Positions 47,231-57,249 of a stretch of 64,000 bases of DNA are shown here, in pieces (within the stretch, counting starts at the first letter, position 1; each line of letters begins with the position of its first letter). The DNA is taken from NCBI RefSeq assembly GCF_023635005.1, contig NZ_JAMLJM010000004.1, positions 124,001-188,000 of the forward strand, in the 5' to 3' direction. A model generated the notes under the pieces. The model was not told where the DNA came from. It saw only the letters and a list, made by a program, of their open reading frames with translations, and did not search any database. The stretch comes from Flavobacterium luminosum (GTDB taxonomy: Bacteria > Bacteroidota > Bacteroidia > Flavobacteriales > Flavobacteriaceae). The position numbers and the translations under genes were made by a program.

Positions 47231-47241
47231 CATAATGCCTA
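47205..47241 (-). terminator. 17-bp perfect hairpin after rpsJ
   Basis: Bases 47205-47221 pair without mismatch with 47225-47241, leaving a 3-base loop. It lies 22 bases after the rpsJ stop. The sequence beyond it on the transcript is CTTTTGCACACTC, a weak U-tract, so termination may be partial. It separates the rpsL-rpsG-fusA-rpsJ unit from the rest of the superoperon. Confidence 0.65.
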
Positions 47242-47263
47242 AATATTTATTCTCAGTGAATTA

Positions 47264-47569
47264 TCACACTTTGATCTCAACTTCTACTCCACTTGGCAAC
47301 TCTAATTTCATTAGAGCATCGATAGTTTTTGAAGAAGAAGAATAGATATCTAATAATCTTTTGTATGACATTACTTCAAATTGCTCTCTCGACTTTTTAT
47401 TTACGTGTGGAGAACGCAATACAGTAAAAATCTTTTTGTTTGTTGGTAACGGAATTGGACCAGTCACCACAGCACCTGTACTTTTTACAGTTTTTACGAT
47501 TTTCTCTGCTGATTTATCAACCAACATGTGATCGTAAGATTTTAATTTTATTCTGATTTTTTGACTCAT
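47264..47569 (-). CDS. rpsJ: 30S ribosomal protein S10
   Basis: A 101-residue uS10, also the NusE partner in antitermination. It starts [20 protein letters not shown] and has [20 protein letters not shown] and [20 protein letters not shown]. It follows fusA by 11 bases and is cut off from rplC by a strong hairpin, so it belongs to the str unit here. Confidence 0.99.
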   Translation of the reverse strand: MSQKIRIKLKSYDHMLVDKSAEKIVKTVKSTGAVVTGPIPLPTNKKIFTVLRSPHVNKKSREQFEVMSYKRLLDIYSSSSKTIDALMKLELPSGVEVEIKV

Positions 47570-47580
47570 TTTCTTAAAAA

Positions 47581-49725
47581 TTAAGCGTTACCTTTTGCTT
47601 TCTTGATTACTGCTTCTGAAATGTTAGATGGAGTTTCTTCATAATGAGAGAATTCCATTGTTGAAGTAGCACGACCTGAAGATAAAGTTCTTAAAGTTGT
47701 AACATATCCAAACATTTCTGATAATGGAACATTTGCTTTAATAGTTTTTGCACCATTTCTATCACCCATATCATTTACTTGACCACGACGACGGTTCAAG
47801 TCACCAACGATATCACCCATGTTTTCTTCTGGAGTAATAACTTCAATTTTCATGATTGGCTCAAGAATTACAGCTCCAGCAGCTTTAGCCACTTCTTTGT
47901 AACCCATTTTTGCAGCTAATTCGAAAGATAAAGCATCCGAATCCACAGGGTGGTAAGAACCATCCAATAAGGTTACTTTTAAGCTATCTACAACATATCC
48001 TGCTAAAGGACCTTGTTTCATTGCTTCTTTGAAACCTTTTTCAACTGCAGGAATATACTCTTTAGGTACGTTACCACCTTTTACTTCATTTACGAATTGT
48101 AATCCAACTGTTCCTGGTTCTGCAGGCTCTAAACGGAAAACGATATCCCCGAATTTACCACGACCACCAGATTGTTTTTTATACACTTCTCTATGTTGTG
48201 CAGATTTAGTAAACGCCTCTTTGTACTCAACCTGAGGTTCACCTTGGTTAACTTCCACTTTGAACTCACGTTTCATACGATCTACTAAGATATCTAAGTG
48301 AAGCTCACCCATACCTGAAATAATCGTTTGTCCAGAAGCCTCATCAGTTTTCACTGTAAACGTTGGATCTTCCTCAGCTAATTTAGCTAAAGCCATACCC
48401 ATTTTATCCACGTCAGCTTTTGTTTTAGGCTCAATTGCAATACCGATTACTGGATCAGGGAATTTCATTGACTCAAGGATAATTGGGTGTTTTTCATCAC
48501 ACATTGTATCCCCAGTTTTGATATCTTTAAATCCAACTGCCGCTCCAATATCTCCAGCTTCAATAAATTCGATTGGATTTTGCTTGTTAGCGTGCATTTG
48601 ATAGATACGAGAAATACGCTCTTTATTTCCAGAACGAGTGTTCAAGATATAAGAACCTGCATCTAAACGACCTGAATAAGCACGGAAGAAAGCTAAACGA
48701 CCTACATAAGGGTCAGTAGCAATTTTAAATGCTAAAGCAGCAAAAGGCTCTTTTACATCAGGACGACGGATGATTTTCTTTTGATCTTCTTCTAATAAAT
48801 CTTTATCATCAGGGTGAATACCTTCGATACCTTCTTTATCTACTGGAGAAGGTAAATATTTACACACTGCATCTAACATGAATTGAACTCCTTTGTTTTT
48901 AAAAGAAGAACCACACAACATAGGAATGATCGCCATGTCAATTGTAGCAGCACGTAAAGCAGTATTAATTTCTTCTTCAGTAATTGAATTTTCGTCTTCC
49001 ATGTACTTATCTAATAAGTTTTCATCATAAGAAGCGATTTCTTCAATTAATTTAGAACGGTATTCTTTTACTTCATCCACCATATCAGCTGGGATATCAA
49101 CGATATCAAAAGTAGCTCCTTGAGTTTCTTCATGCCATATAATAGCCTGATTCTTCACTAAGTCAACTACTCCTTTGAAATCTGCCTCATCACCAATTGG
49201 CAACGTGATTGCTACCGCATTAGATTTCAACATATCTTTAACTTGCTGACATACCGACAAGAAGTTAGCCCCTTGACGGTCCATTTTATTAACGAATCCC
49301 ATACGTGGAACTCTATATTGATCTGCTAGTCTCCAGTTAGTTTCAGACTGAGGCTCAACACCATCAACTGCACTAAATAAGAAAACCAAACCATCTAATA
49401 CACGTAATGAACGGTTTACCTCCACTGTAAAGTCAACGTGACCTGGAGTATCGATAATATTAAAGTGGTACGGTTTCGACTCAGGTGTAGTTTTACCTTG
49501 TACTGTCGGGAAGTTCCACTCACAAGTTGTTGCAGCAGATGTAATTGTAATACCTCTTTCAGCCTCTTGCTCCATCCAGTCCATTGTTGATGCACCATCG
49601 TGAACTTCTCCAAGTTTATGAGTCTTACCAGTGTAAAACAAAATACGCTCAGTTGTTGTAGTTTTACCCGCATCAATGTGAGCTGCAATACCTATATTTC
49701 TTGTATATTTTAAATCTCTTGCCAT
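47581..49725 (-). CDS. fusA: Elongation factor G
   Basis: The 714-residue translocase GTPase. G1 is [14 protein letters not shown]2 lies near [11 protein letters not shown]3 is DTPGHVDFT, and G4 is NKMDRQGA. Domains III-V follow, including [20 protein letters not shown] and [20 protein letters not shown]. It promotes tRNA-mRNA translocation. It lies between rpsG and rpsJ; tuf is not present in this cluster. Confidence 0.99.
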   Translation of the reverse strand: MARDLKYTRNIGIAAHIDAGKTTTTERILFYTGKTHKLGEVHDGASTMDWMEQEAERGITITSAATTCEWNFPTVQGKTTPESKPYHFNIIDTPGHVDFTVEVNRSLRVLDGLVFLFSAVDGVEPQSETNWRLADQYRVPRMGFVNKMDRQGANFLSVCQQVKDMLKSNAVAITLPIGDEADFKGVVDLVKNQAIIWHEETQGATFDIVDIPADMVDEVKEYRSKLIEEIASYDENLLDKYMEDENSITEEEINTALRAATIDMAIIPMLCGSSFKNKGVQFMLDAVCKYLPSPVDKEGIEGIHPDDKDLLEEDQKKIIRRPDVKEPFAALAFKIATDPYVGRLAFFRAYSGRLDAGSYILNTRSGNKERISRIYQMHANKQNPIEFIEAGDIGAAVGFKDIKTGDTMCDEKHPIILESMKFPDPVIGIAIEPKTKADVDKMGMALAKLAEEDPTFTVKTDEASGQTIISGMGELHLDILVDRMKREFKVEVNQGEPQVEYKEAFTKSAQHREVYKKQSGGRGKFGDIVFRLEPAEPGTVGLQFVNEVKGGNVPKEYIPAVEKGFKEAMKQGPLAGYVVDSLKVTLLDGSYHPVDSDALSFELAAKMGYKEVAKAAGAVILEPIMKIEVITPEENMGDIVGDLNRRRGQVNDMGDRNGAKTIKANVPLSEMFGYVTTLRTLSSGRATSTMEFSHYEETPSNISEAVIKKAKGNA

Positions 49726-49736
49726 TTCTTTACGAA

Positions 49737-50213
49737 TTAAAATCTAAAGTGAGAGAATGCTTTATTAGCATCTGCCATTTTGTGAGTATCCATTCTTTTC
49801 TTAACAGCAGCACCTTCTTCTTTAGCCGCAGCTAAAATTTCAGAAGCTAACTTACCTGCCATAGATTTCTCGTTTCTTTTTCTTGCGTAAAGAATTAACC
49901 ATTTCATCGCCATAGAAATTTTTCTATCTGGACGAATTTGCATTGGGATCTGAAAGGTAGCTCCCCCTACTCTACGTGAACGAACTTCAACGTGAGGCAT
50001 AACATTTGTTAGTGCATCTTTCCAAAGTTCTAAAGCTGATTTTTCAGCATCTTGTTTTTTAGACTCTACAATATCTAACGCATCATAGAATACTGCGAAA
50101 GCAGTCGATTTTTTACCATCCCACATTAAGTTGTTTACAAAACGTGTTACTAACTGATCGTTAAATTTCGGATCTGGTAAAAGAGGTCTTTTTTTGGCCT
50201 GTCTTTTTCTCAT
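49737..50213 (-). CDS. rpsG: 30S ribosomal protein S7
   Basis: A 158-residue uS7, primary binder of the 16S 3' domain. It starts [20 protein letters not shown] and has [20 protein letters not shown] and [14 protein letters not shown] at the C-terminus. S7 controls the str operon in E. coli. No leader structure was seen in the 23-base gap upstream. Confidence 0.99.
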   Translation of the reverse strand: MRKRQAKKRPLLPDPKFNDQLVTRFVNNLMWDGKKSTAFAVFYDALDIVESKKQDAEKSALELWKDALTNVMPHVEVRSRRVGGATFQIPMQIRPDRKISMAMKWLILYARKRNEKSMAGKLASEILAAAKEEGAAVKKRMDTHKMADANKAFSHFRF

Positions 50214-50236
50214 GTCTTTTTCTTAAAAGTTAAAAA

Positions 50237-50620
50237 TTACTTTTTAGCGTCTTTAGGGCGTTTTGCTCCATATTTAGATCTTCTTTGTGTACGACCGTTT
50301 ACTCCGGCAGTATCTAAAGCACCACGTACGATGTGGTATCTAACTCCTGGCAAATCTTTTACCCTTCCTCCTCTAACTAATACTATCGAGTGCTCTTGTA
50401 AATTGTGTCCTTCACCCGGGATGTAAGCATTCACTTCATTACCATTAGTCAAACGTACACGCGCAACTTTACGCATTGCAGAGTTTGGTTTTTTTGGTGT
50501 AGTAGTGTAAACACGCGTACAAACCCCTCTTCTTTGAGGACAAGAATCTAAAGCAGCCGATTTACTCTTCTTAGTCATTTGGACTCTTCCTGTTCTTACT
50601 AATTGTTGAATTGTTGGCAT
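50237..50620 (-). CDS. rpsL: 30S ribosomal protein S12
   Basis: A 127-residue uS12 of the decoding site. It starts [20 protein letters not shown], has the streptomycin-region [18 protein letters not shown] with wild-type Lys residues, and [20 protein letters not shown]. It is the first gene of the superoperon, with a full promoter and a short leader hairpin upstream. Confidence 0.99.
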   Translation of the reverse strand: MPTIQQLVRTGRVQMTKKSKSAALDSCPQRRGVCTRVYTTTPKKPNSAMRKVARVRLTNGNEVNAYIPGEGHNLQEHSIVLVRGGRVKDLPGVRYHIVRGALDTAGVNGRTQRRSKYGAKRPKDAKK

Positions 50621-50653
50621 AATTAAATACTAAAAATTACTTGTTTATAAAAT

Positions 50654-50668
50654 CCCGCATTTTACGGG
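50654..50668 (-). promoter_or_regulatory. 5'-terminal leader hairpin of rpsL
   Basis: In the transcript CCCGTA pairs with TGCGGG (one G-U pair) around an AAA loop, followed by ATTTTAT. It begins at or within a few bases of the predicted transcription start, so it would cap the 5' end of the mRNA. Confidence 0.45.
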
Positions 50669-50672
50669 GTTG

Positions 50673-50703
50673 CAAATGTATATATTAATTTTCAAATAAC
50701 AAA
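50673..50703 (-). promoter_or_regulatory. Promoter of the str operon (TTTG-N19-TACATTTG)
   Basis: TTTG (50703-50700), 19 bases, then TACATTTG (50680-50673) on the minus strand matches the Bacteroidetes consensus in full. Transcription would start near 50667 with a leader of about 45 bases before rpsL. It is probably the main promoter of the 17-kb ribosomal cluster. Confidence 0.75.
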
Positions 50704-50788
50704 CTCTAAATTATTAATTTTCAGCACATTTATTTTTAACTTAAAGAATGTAGATTTTTTGAGTTATTTTTATCCAAATTTTTTTCGC

Positions 50789-52456
50789 TTGAGTTTACGA
50801 TTTTTAATACTTTTTTTCCTTTTATATATCCAAAATTCCTTTGGACAACAATTCTATCTTACAATTTCATCCGACAATCAGGATGAAAACAAAATTATTG
50901 ACAGTATTAGTTATCAAAAAAAACATTCTTCTGTTAAATCGATACTTGAAGAAGAAAAAAACTTCAAGAAAAAAATAGAAACTATTGGTTTTTTTGAAGC
51001 TCAATTCGAAAACATTAAAAAAATCAACGACTCAATATTTCTCACCAAAACATTTTTAAATTCACAAATCAAACAGACCTATATATATATCAATAAAAAA
51101 GATCAAGCAGAATACCCATGGGTAATATTTAACACTTTAAAAGACACAGTAAAAATCAACACAAAAGATGTCGAAAATTATCTTGAATCACTTTTAACAC
51201 AATACGAAAAAAAAGGATATCCTTTAACAAAACTAAAACTAATCAACCAAAAACAAGAAAAAAACATTTTACAAGCCCAACTCGAAATAAATAGGGAGCA
51301 GAACAGAAAAATGGATTTGATTGTAATTAACGGTTATGATAAATTCCCAAAAAACCACTTGACCAATTTGAAGAGACAATACAAACGAAAAACTTACAAC
51401 CAAGAAAATCTTCAGAAACTATATAACGAAATCAATAAATTGAGTTTTGTAAAACAAACCAAATTTCCTGAAATATTATTCACTAATGACTCTACCAAAA
51501 TTTTTGTTTATGCAGAAAAAAACAAACCCAACACCTTTGATGGTTTTTTAGGATTTACCAATGACAAACAGAAAAAATTATCATTAAGCGGATACTTAGA
51601 TCTCCAATTAGAAAATTTATTAAACAGCGGAGAAAAAATAAAAATTTTCTGGAAAAGCGATGGGAATAATCAAAAAACCTTTGACAGCACCCTAGAACTT
51701 CCCTACCTAATGCAATCACGCATAGGTTTGAAAGCCCAACTAAACATTTTTAAACAAGACAGCACCTATCAAAATACGCTAACTAACATAAATTTAGGTT
51801 ATTACTTCAAACACAATGCTCGCTTATTCGTTGGTTATCAAGAAACAGAATCTAGCAATATTCTAAACATCAACAACAACCAAATAAGTGATTTCACCAA
51901 CTATTTTCTAACTACAAATTTTGAGTATTTCGATACCGACGACAATATTTTGTTTCCAAAAAAAACTTTTTTTTACACAAAAATTGGAACTGGAAAAAGA
52001 ACTGGAACTCAATATAAGAACAACCAATTCTTTTTCTCAACAGAAATTTCTCATAATTTCTACTTGAATAGAAAAAACATTTTTTTCTTGAGAAATCAAA
52101 ATCAATACTTAGAAAGCAATCAATATCTAACCAATGAATTATTTCGTTTTGGCGGACTCAATTCTATAAGAGGCTTCAATGAAAATAGCCTACAAGGAAA
52201 TTTATTCAGTTCTATTCAGACTGAATATCGCTACATCCCAACACCAAACCTGTATCTCTACACTATTACAGATTACGGCTATCTTCAAGACAAAACAACT
52301 CAACAAAACTCTAATTTATTAGGTATTGGCATAGGATTCGGGTTATTAACAAAAAATGGTTTATTCAATGTAGCCCTAACAAATGGAAGTACCAAGAACC
52401 AAAATATTAAACTAAACAATTCGATAATTCAGTTGAATTTCAAAAACAACTTTTAG
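50789..52456 (+). CDS. Omp85/BamA-family outer membrane protein
   Basis: A protein of about 555 residues with a signal peptide (LSLRFLILFFLLYIQNSFGQ), a periplasmic part and a C-terminal beta barrel. FRFGGLNSIRGFNENSLQGN carries the Omp85 Arg-Gly-Phe lid motif, and the chain ends in Phe as barrel proteins do. Both possible starts are TTG (50759 or 50789). The second gives a normal-length signal peptide. Low Glu/Asp and high Asn/Lys content reflects AT-rich codons. Whether it assembles, secretes or anchors something is unknown. It is shorter than BamA. Confidence 0.8.
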   Translation: MSLRFLILFFLLYIQNSFGQQFYLTISSDNQDENKIIDSISYQKKHSSVKSILEEEKNFKKKIETIGFFEAQFENIKKINDSIFLTKTFLNSQIKQTYIYINKKDQAEYPWVIFNTLKDTVKINTKDVENYLESLLTQYEKKGYPLTKLKLINQKQEKNILQAQLEINREQNRKMDLIVINGYDKFPKNHLTNLKRQYKRKTYNQENLQKLYNEINKLSFVKQTKFPEILFTNDSTKIFVYAEKNKPNTFDGFLGFTNDKQKKLSLSGYLDLQLENLLNSGEKIKIFWKSDGNNQKTFDSTLELPYLMQSRIGLKAQLNIFKQDSTYQNTLTNINLGYYFKHNARLFVGYQETESSNILNINNNQISDFTNYFLTTNFEYFDTDDNILFPKKTFFYTKIGTGKRTGTQYKNNQFFFSTEISHNFYLNRKNIFFLRNQNQYLESNQYLTNELFRFGGLNSIRGFNENSLQGNLFSSIQTEYRYIPTPNLYLYTITDYGYLQDKTTQQNSNLLGIGIGFGLLTKNGLFNVALTNGSTKNQNIKLNNSIIQLNFKNNF

Positions 52457-52541
52457 TATACTCTATTTTTTTTCTCTTTTCTCTAGGAAAAATGATAAAA
52501 AAAATGCAAATTTGCGCAAACTAATCAAATATTTTATAAAA

Positions 52542-55500
52542 ATGAGATCAAAGTTCAAATGGATTTTAACGCTATTAGCAGCGTTTACAATGCAGTTTTC
52601 TTTTGCTCAAGAGAAAACAATCACCGGTGTGGTTTCTGACGCAAGCGGACCACTACCTGGCGTAAATGTAGTAGTTAAAGGTACTACAAGAGGAGTTCAG
52701 ACAGCTTTTGACGGAACTTATTCTGTTAAAGCTAAAGAAGGAGAGGTATTAGTATTCTCTTTCTTAGGAATGAGCGAAGCTACAAGAACTGTAGGAGCTT
52801 CTAACACAATTAACGTTGTAATGCAAGACGGAACCAACCAATTAAAAGAGGTTGTGGTTACTGCATTAGGTGTTAAGCGTGAAAAAAAATCTTTAGGTTA
52901 TGCTACTCAAGAAGTAAAAGGAAGTGACATTTCTGACACTCCAGTAACAAACTTCGCTGACGCTTTATCTGGGGAAGTTGCTGGTCTTAACATCCAATCT
53001 TTTGGTACTATGGGAGGTTCAGCTAATATCCAAGTTCGTGGATTTAACTCAATTTCTGGTAACAACCAAGCTTTGATTGTGATTGACGGTACTCCTGTAA
53101 TCAATGAAACCAACAACTCTGGCGGTCAAAAAGCTGGACGTGGTGGTTATGATTATGGTAATGCTGCGATGGATATCAACCCTGACGATATCGAAAGCGT
53201 AAACGTACTTAAAGGAGCTGCTGCAACAGCACTTTACGGTTCTAGAGCAAGTAGCGGTGCAATCATCATTACCACTAAAAAAGGTAAAAAAACAGATTCA
53301 ATAGGTGTGACTGTAAACACTTCATTAACTGTTGGTTCAGTAGACAAAAAAACATTACCAGTTTATCAAAACAAATATGGTGCAGGTTATGGTCCTTACT
53401 ATGATGATCCATATTTCTTAAATTATGATATAGATGGAAATGGAACCACAGACCAAGTAGTGCCTTTCACAGAAGATGCTTCTTACGGTGCGGCTTTCGA
53501 TCCAAATTTATTAGTTTATCAATGGACTTCAATTTTCCCTCAATTACCAGGTTATTTACAGCCTACTCCATGGGTTGCTGGAAAACACACACCAAATGAT
53601 ATATTTGAAACTGCTTTAACATCAACTAATTCAGTTTCTTTTGGAAAAAGCAATGAAACTAACTCTTTCCGTTTAGGTTTCACTAACAAAATGCAAGAAG
53701 GGGTAATGCCTAACGCATCAATCAAAAGAAATTCAATTACTTTTGCTGGTTCACAGAAATTAAACGACAAATTAACGGCATCAATTGATTTCTCTTACAC
53801 TAACACTAAAGGAAAAGGAAGAAACGGTACGGGTTATGATTCAAGAAACCCAATGCAGGCTTTCAGACAATGGTGGCAGACTAACGTTGATATTTACCAA
53901 CAAAAAGATGCTTTCTTTAATACAGGACAAAACATCACATGGAATGTAAACTCATCTGATGACCTTTCTCCAATCTATACTGACAACGTATATTGGACTT
54001 TATACAAAAATTATCAATCTGATAGTCGTGATCGTTACTTAGGAAACTTAACCTTGAACCAAAAAGTAACCAATTGGTTCAGTGTAATGGGACGTTTTGC
54101 TTTTGATACTTACTCTGAAATCAGAGAAGAAAGAATCGAGGTAGGCTCAGCAGATCCTTCGGATTATACTGTGACTAACAGAAAAGCTTCAGAAATGAAC
54201 TATGATTTAATGGGTACATTCAATCATAACTTCACGGAAGATTTAAGTTTAGACGCTTTAATCGGTTTCAATACCCGAGTTAACAAAGTTAATGCCTTAG
54301 CCGCATCAACAAATGGAGGATTAGTTACTCCAGGCTTATTTACACTTTCTAACTCTGTAAATCCATTAACTTCTGGAGATATGGCTAAAGTTGACTATAC
54401 TAAAAAAGTAGATGGTATCTACGGTAAAGTTGGTTTAGGCTACAAAGGAACTTATTACATAGATGGAACTTTAAGAAGAGACCGTTCTTCTTCATTACCA
54501 ATTAACAATAATACTTACTACTACCCATCAGTATCAACAAGTGTTATTTTCTCAAACTTAATCAAAAAAGATTGGTTAACATTTGGTAAAGTAAGAGCAA
54601 ACTACGCAGAAGTAGGTAGTGATACTGATCCTTACCAAGTATTTAATACTTACGGTATTGGTGCATCTTTCAATGGTTCTGCTACAGCTTCAAACCCTTC
54701 ATCTTTCAATAATCCTAACTTAAAATCTGAAACTAGTAAGGATATCGAGGTTGGTTTGGAGATGCAATTCTTAAACAGACGCGTTGGTTTTGATGTTTCG
54801 TACTACAAAAGAAAAACAGTTGATTTAATTACTCCTATTGATGTATCAACTGCTACTGGTGCTTCCAACTTATGGTTAAATGGTGCCGATATGGAAAACA
54901 AAGGTTTCGAGGCAGTTGTAAATGCTAATCCTGTTAAAAAAGACAACTTCTCATGGGATTTCAAAGTAAACTTTGCTACCAACAGAAGTGAAGTTACTCG
55001 TTTAGCAGAAGGTATTGAATTTATTCAATTAGCATCTGTACAAGGTGGTGTGACTTTAGGTGCACAATTAGGAGAGCCTTTTGGAGTAATTAGAGGTAGA
55101 GACTATATATACTTAAATGGTCAAAAAGTAGTACAAGCTAATGGTTATTACGCAAGAACTACTGGAAGTAATGAAATTATCGGTAATATCAACCCTGATT
55201 GGACTGGAGGTTTCAAAAACAACCTTAAATATAAAAACATCAATTTAAGTTTCTTGATTGACGTTAAAAAAGGTGGTGATGTATTCTCATTAGACACTTA
55301 TTATGGTTATGCGACAGGTTTATATGATTTCACTGCCGGAACTAACCATTTAGGCAACCCGGTACGTGATCCAAAAGCTGTAGGTGGTGGTGTAATTTTA
55401 CCAGGTGTACAAGCTGATGGTACTCCAAACACAGTGGTAGCTGATGCATCCACTTATGGAAACCCATGGGGTTATGTAAGAACGCCTCAAGCATCTCACG

Positions 55501-55751
55501 TTTACGATGCTTCATTCGTAAAATTAAGAGAAGTGAGCTTATCTTACAACTTCCCTAGTACAGTTGCAAAATCTTTATATTTACAAAACCTTTCTTTCTC
55601 TCTAACTGGAAGAAACCTATGGATCATCCACAAAAATACTCCATATTCAGATCCTGAAGCTGGTTTAGGAGCGGGTAATATTCAAGGATACCAATCAGGT
55701 GCTTACCCAGCTGTTAGAGAAATCGGAGGAAGTTTAAGATTAGAATTCTAA
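52542..55751 (+). CDS. SusC/RagA-family TonB-linked outer membrane protein
   Basis: The 1069-residue transporter starts MRSKFKWILTLLAAFTMQFS with a signal peptide ending FAQ. A carboxypeptidase-like regulatory domain follows (ITGVVSDASGPLPGVNVVVK), then the TonB plug with IQVRGFNSISGNNQALIVID and LKGAAATALYGSRASSGAII, then a large barrel ending LRLEF. A TTG frame extends upstream but lacks the signal-peptide start. It pairs with the SusD-like lipoprotein twelve bases downstream. No glycoside hydrolase, peptidase or regulator is adjacent, so the substrate is unknown. Confidence 0.95.
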   Translation: MRSKFKWILTLLAAFTMQFSFAQEKTITGVVSDASGPLPGVNVVVKGTTRGVQTAFDGTYSVKAKEGEVLVFSFLGMSEATRTVGASNTINVVMQDGTNQLKEVVVTALGVKREKKSLGYATQEVKGSDISDTPVTNFADALSGEVAGLNIQSFGTMGGSANIQVRGFNSISGNNQALIVIDGTPVINETNNSGGQKAGRGGYDYGNAAMDINPDDIESVNVLKGAAATALYGSRASSGAIIITTKKGKKTDSIGVTVNTSLTVGSVDKKTLPVYQNKYGAGYGPYYDDPYFLNYDIDGNGTTDQVVPFTEDASYGAAFDPNLLVYQWTSIFPQLPGYLQPTPWVAGKHTPNDIFETALTSTNSVSFGKSNETNSFRLGFTNKMQEGVMPNASIKRNSITFAGSQKLNDKLTASIDFSYTNTKGKGRNGTGYDSRNPMQAFRQWWQTNVDIYQQKDAFFNTGQNITWNVNSSDDLSPIYTDNVYWTLYKNYQSDSRDRYLGNLTLNQKVTNWFSVMGRFAFDTYSEIREERIEVGSADPSDYTVTNRKASEMNYDLMGTFNHNFTEDLSLDALIGFNTRVNKVNALAASTNGGLVTPGLFTLSNSVNPLTSGDMAKVDYTKKVDGIYGKVGLGYKGTYYIDGTLRRDRSSSLPINNNTYYYPSVSTSVIFSNLIKKDWLTFGKVRANYAEVGSDTDPYQVFNTYGIGASFNGSATASNPSSFNNPNLKSETSKDIEVGLEMQFLNRRVGFDVSYYKRKTVDLITPIDVSTATGASNLWLNGADMENKGFEAVVNANPVKKDNFSWDFKVNFATNRSEVTRLAEGIEFIQLASVQGGVTLGAQLGEPFGVIRGRDYIYLNGQKVVQANGYYARTTGSNEIIGNINPDWTGGFKNNLKYKNINLSFLIDVKKGGDVFSLDTYYGYATGLYDFTAGTNHLGNPVRDPKAVGGGVILPGVQADGTPNTVVADASTYGNPWGYVRTPQASHVYDASFVKLREVSLSYNFPSTVAKSLYLQNLSFSLTGRNLWIIHKNTPYSDPEAGLGAGNIQGYQSGAYPAVREIGGSLRLEF

Positions 55752-55762
55752 AAATAAAAAAG

Positions 55763-57184
55763 ATGAAAAAATATTTAGTATTATTATCGACTGCTTTTAT
55801 CTTTAGCTGTGCTAGTGATGAGAAGTATGAAGATTTAAATAGAGATCCAAATAACCCGACCAATGTATCTTCTGAATCATTGTTCACTTCTGCAACGAAG
55901 AGTTTATTTGATCAAATGGAAAGCACAAACGTTAACACTAACGTATTCCGATTATTCGCTCAATATTGGACAGAAACTACTTATGTAGATGAGGCCAATT
56001 ATGATTTGGTAACTCGTAAAATTGCCGACAATCATTGGTCAGAAATGTACAGAGATGTATTGTATGATTTGAAAGATGCAAAATTGAAAGCCAATACTGA
56101 CAATAAAAAAGCTATGATTGAAGTATTAGAAGTATACGCTTGGCAACAATTAGTAGATACTTATGGAGATATTCCTTATTCGGAAGCGCTTCAAGGTTCT
56201 GCTGATCCTACCCCTGCATATGACAACGATACTGATATCTACGCTGATTTATTAGTACGTTTGAATGCTGCAATTGCTCTTTTTGATGCAGGTGCTCCAT
56301 CATCTGAAGCTGGTTTTACTTCTGCAGACATCATTTATGGTGGTGATATCACAAAATGGGAAAAATTAGCTAACTCTTTGAAATTGAAAATCGCCATGAG
56401 AATGGCAGATGTAAACAATACAGCTGCAAAGCAAGCTGCTGAACAAGCAGTTGCTGCTGGTGTTTTCACTTCAAATGCTGACAATGCAACTTTAGCTTAT
56501 CAATCTTCTACTCCTAACACTAACCCACTATGGGTAGATTTAGTACAAAGTGGAAGAAGCGATTTCGTTGTTGCAAACACTATTGTTGACTATATGAATG
56601 ACTTATCTGATCCAAGAAGATCAGCTTACTTTGATAACAATTTAGGAGCTGGTGTTTACGTTGGTGGACCTTATGGAGAGAACAACTCTTTCTCTAACTA
56701 TACTCACATTGGAAAAGTTATGCATGACCCAACTTTTAGAGGTGTTTTATTAGATTATGCAGAAGTATCATTCTTATTAGCAGAGGCTAGTGAAAGAACA
56801 TACTCTGTTGGTGGAACTGCAGAAGATCATTATAATAATGCTATCACAGCTTCTATGGAAGATTGGGGTGTAGATTCTTCAGATATTACAGATTACCTAG
56901 ACAGAACTGATGTTGCTTATTCTACAGCTGCAGGAACATGGAGACAAAAAATAGGTCTTCAATTCTGGTTGGCTATGTACAACAGAGGTTTTGAAGGATG
57001 GTCTGTATACAGAAAATATGATGCTCCTGTTATGAATTTAGCAGCAGTTTCTGAATTGCCTGTACCTACAAGATATACTTATCCTTTAGCAGAACAAACT
57101 TTAAATATGACTAACTATAATGCTGCTAAAGCGGCTATGGGGTCAGATTTATTAAACACTAAAATCTTCTGGGACGTTAACTAA
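55763..57184 (+). CDS. SusD/RagB-family surface lipoprotein
   Basis: A 473-residue SusD-like protein. The lipobox is in KKYLVLLSTAFIFSC (Cys16), with acidic residues just after it (ASDEKYED), a known surface-export context in Bacteroidetes. TPR-like helices include LEVYAWQQLVDTYGDIPYSE, typical of the SusD-like_2 group, and the C-terminal part has AMYNRGFEGWSVYRKYDAP. It caps the SusC channel at the cell surface. The two genes form an operon closed by the terminator at 57207-57236. Confidence 0.93.
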   Translation: MKKYLVLLSTAFIFSCASDEKYEDLNRDPNNPTNVSSESLFTSATKSLFDQMESTNVNTNVFRLFAQYWTETTYVDEANYDLVTRKIADNHWSEMYRDVLYDLKDAKLKANTDNKKAMIEVLEVYAWQQLVDTYGDIPYSEALQGSADPTPAYDNDTDIYADLLVRLNAAIALFDAGAPSSEAGFTSADIIYGGDITKWEKLANSLKLKIAMRMADVNNTAAKQAAEQAVAAGVFTSNADNATLAYQSSTPNTNPLWVDLVQSGRSDFVVANTIVDYMNDLSDPRRSAYFDNNLGAGVYVGGPYGENNSFSNYTHIGKVMHDPTFRGVLLDYAEVSFLLAEASERTYSVGGTAEDHYNNAITASMEDWGVDSSDITDYLDRTDVAYSTAAGTWRQKIGLQFWLAMYNRGFEGWSVYRKYDAPVMNLAAVSELPVPTRYTYPLAEQTLNMTNYNAAKAAMGSDLLNTKIFWDVN

Positions 57185-57206
57185 TTCGTTTACCAAACAG
57201 ATTTTT

Positions 57207-57236
57207 AAAAACCACCGCTTTTGCGGTGGTTTTTTT
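57207..57236 (+). terminator. Terminator of the susC-susD operon
   Basis: ACCACCGC at 57211-57218 pairs with GCGGTGGT at 57223-57230, extended by A-T pairs to 57207/57234, with a TTTT loop and a seven-base T-run. It lies about 22 bases after the susD stop. Confidence 0.92.
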
Positions 57237-57237
57237 A

Positions 57238-57245
57238 TACCTTTG
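57238..57245 (+). promoter_or_regulatory. -7 box of rlmB (TACCTTTG), abutting the terminator
   Basis: TACCTTTG matches TAnnTTTG and ends four bases before the rlmB ATG at 57250. It begins two bases after the T-run of the susCD terminator. The mRNA should be leaderless or nearly so, which excludes the in-frame start at 57226 that lies within the terminator. Confidence 0.65.
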
Positions 57246-57249
57246 CGAC

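Noticed and set aside
57226-57249. Upstream ATG for rlmB
   Set aside because: It lies in the susCD terminator and upstream of the rlmB -7 box, so it would not be transcribed as part of the rlmB mRNA.
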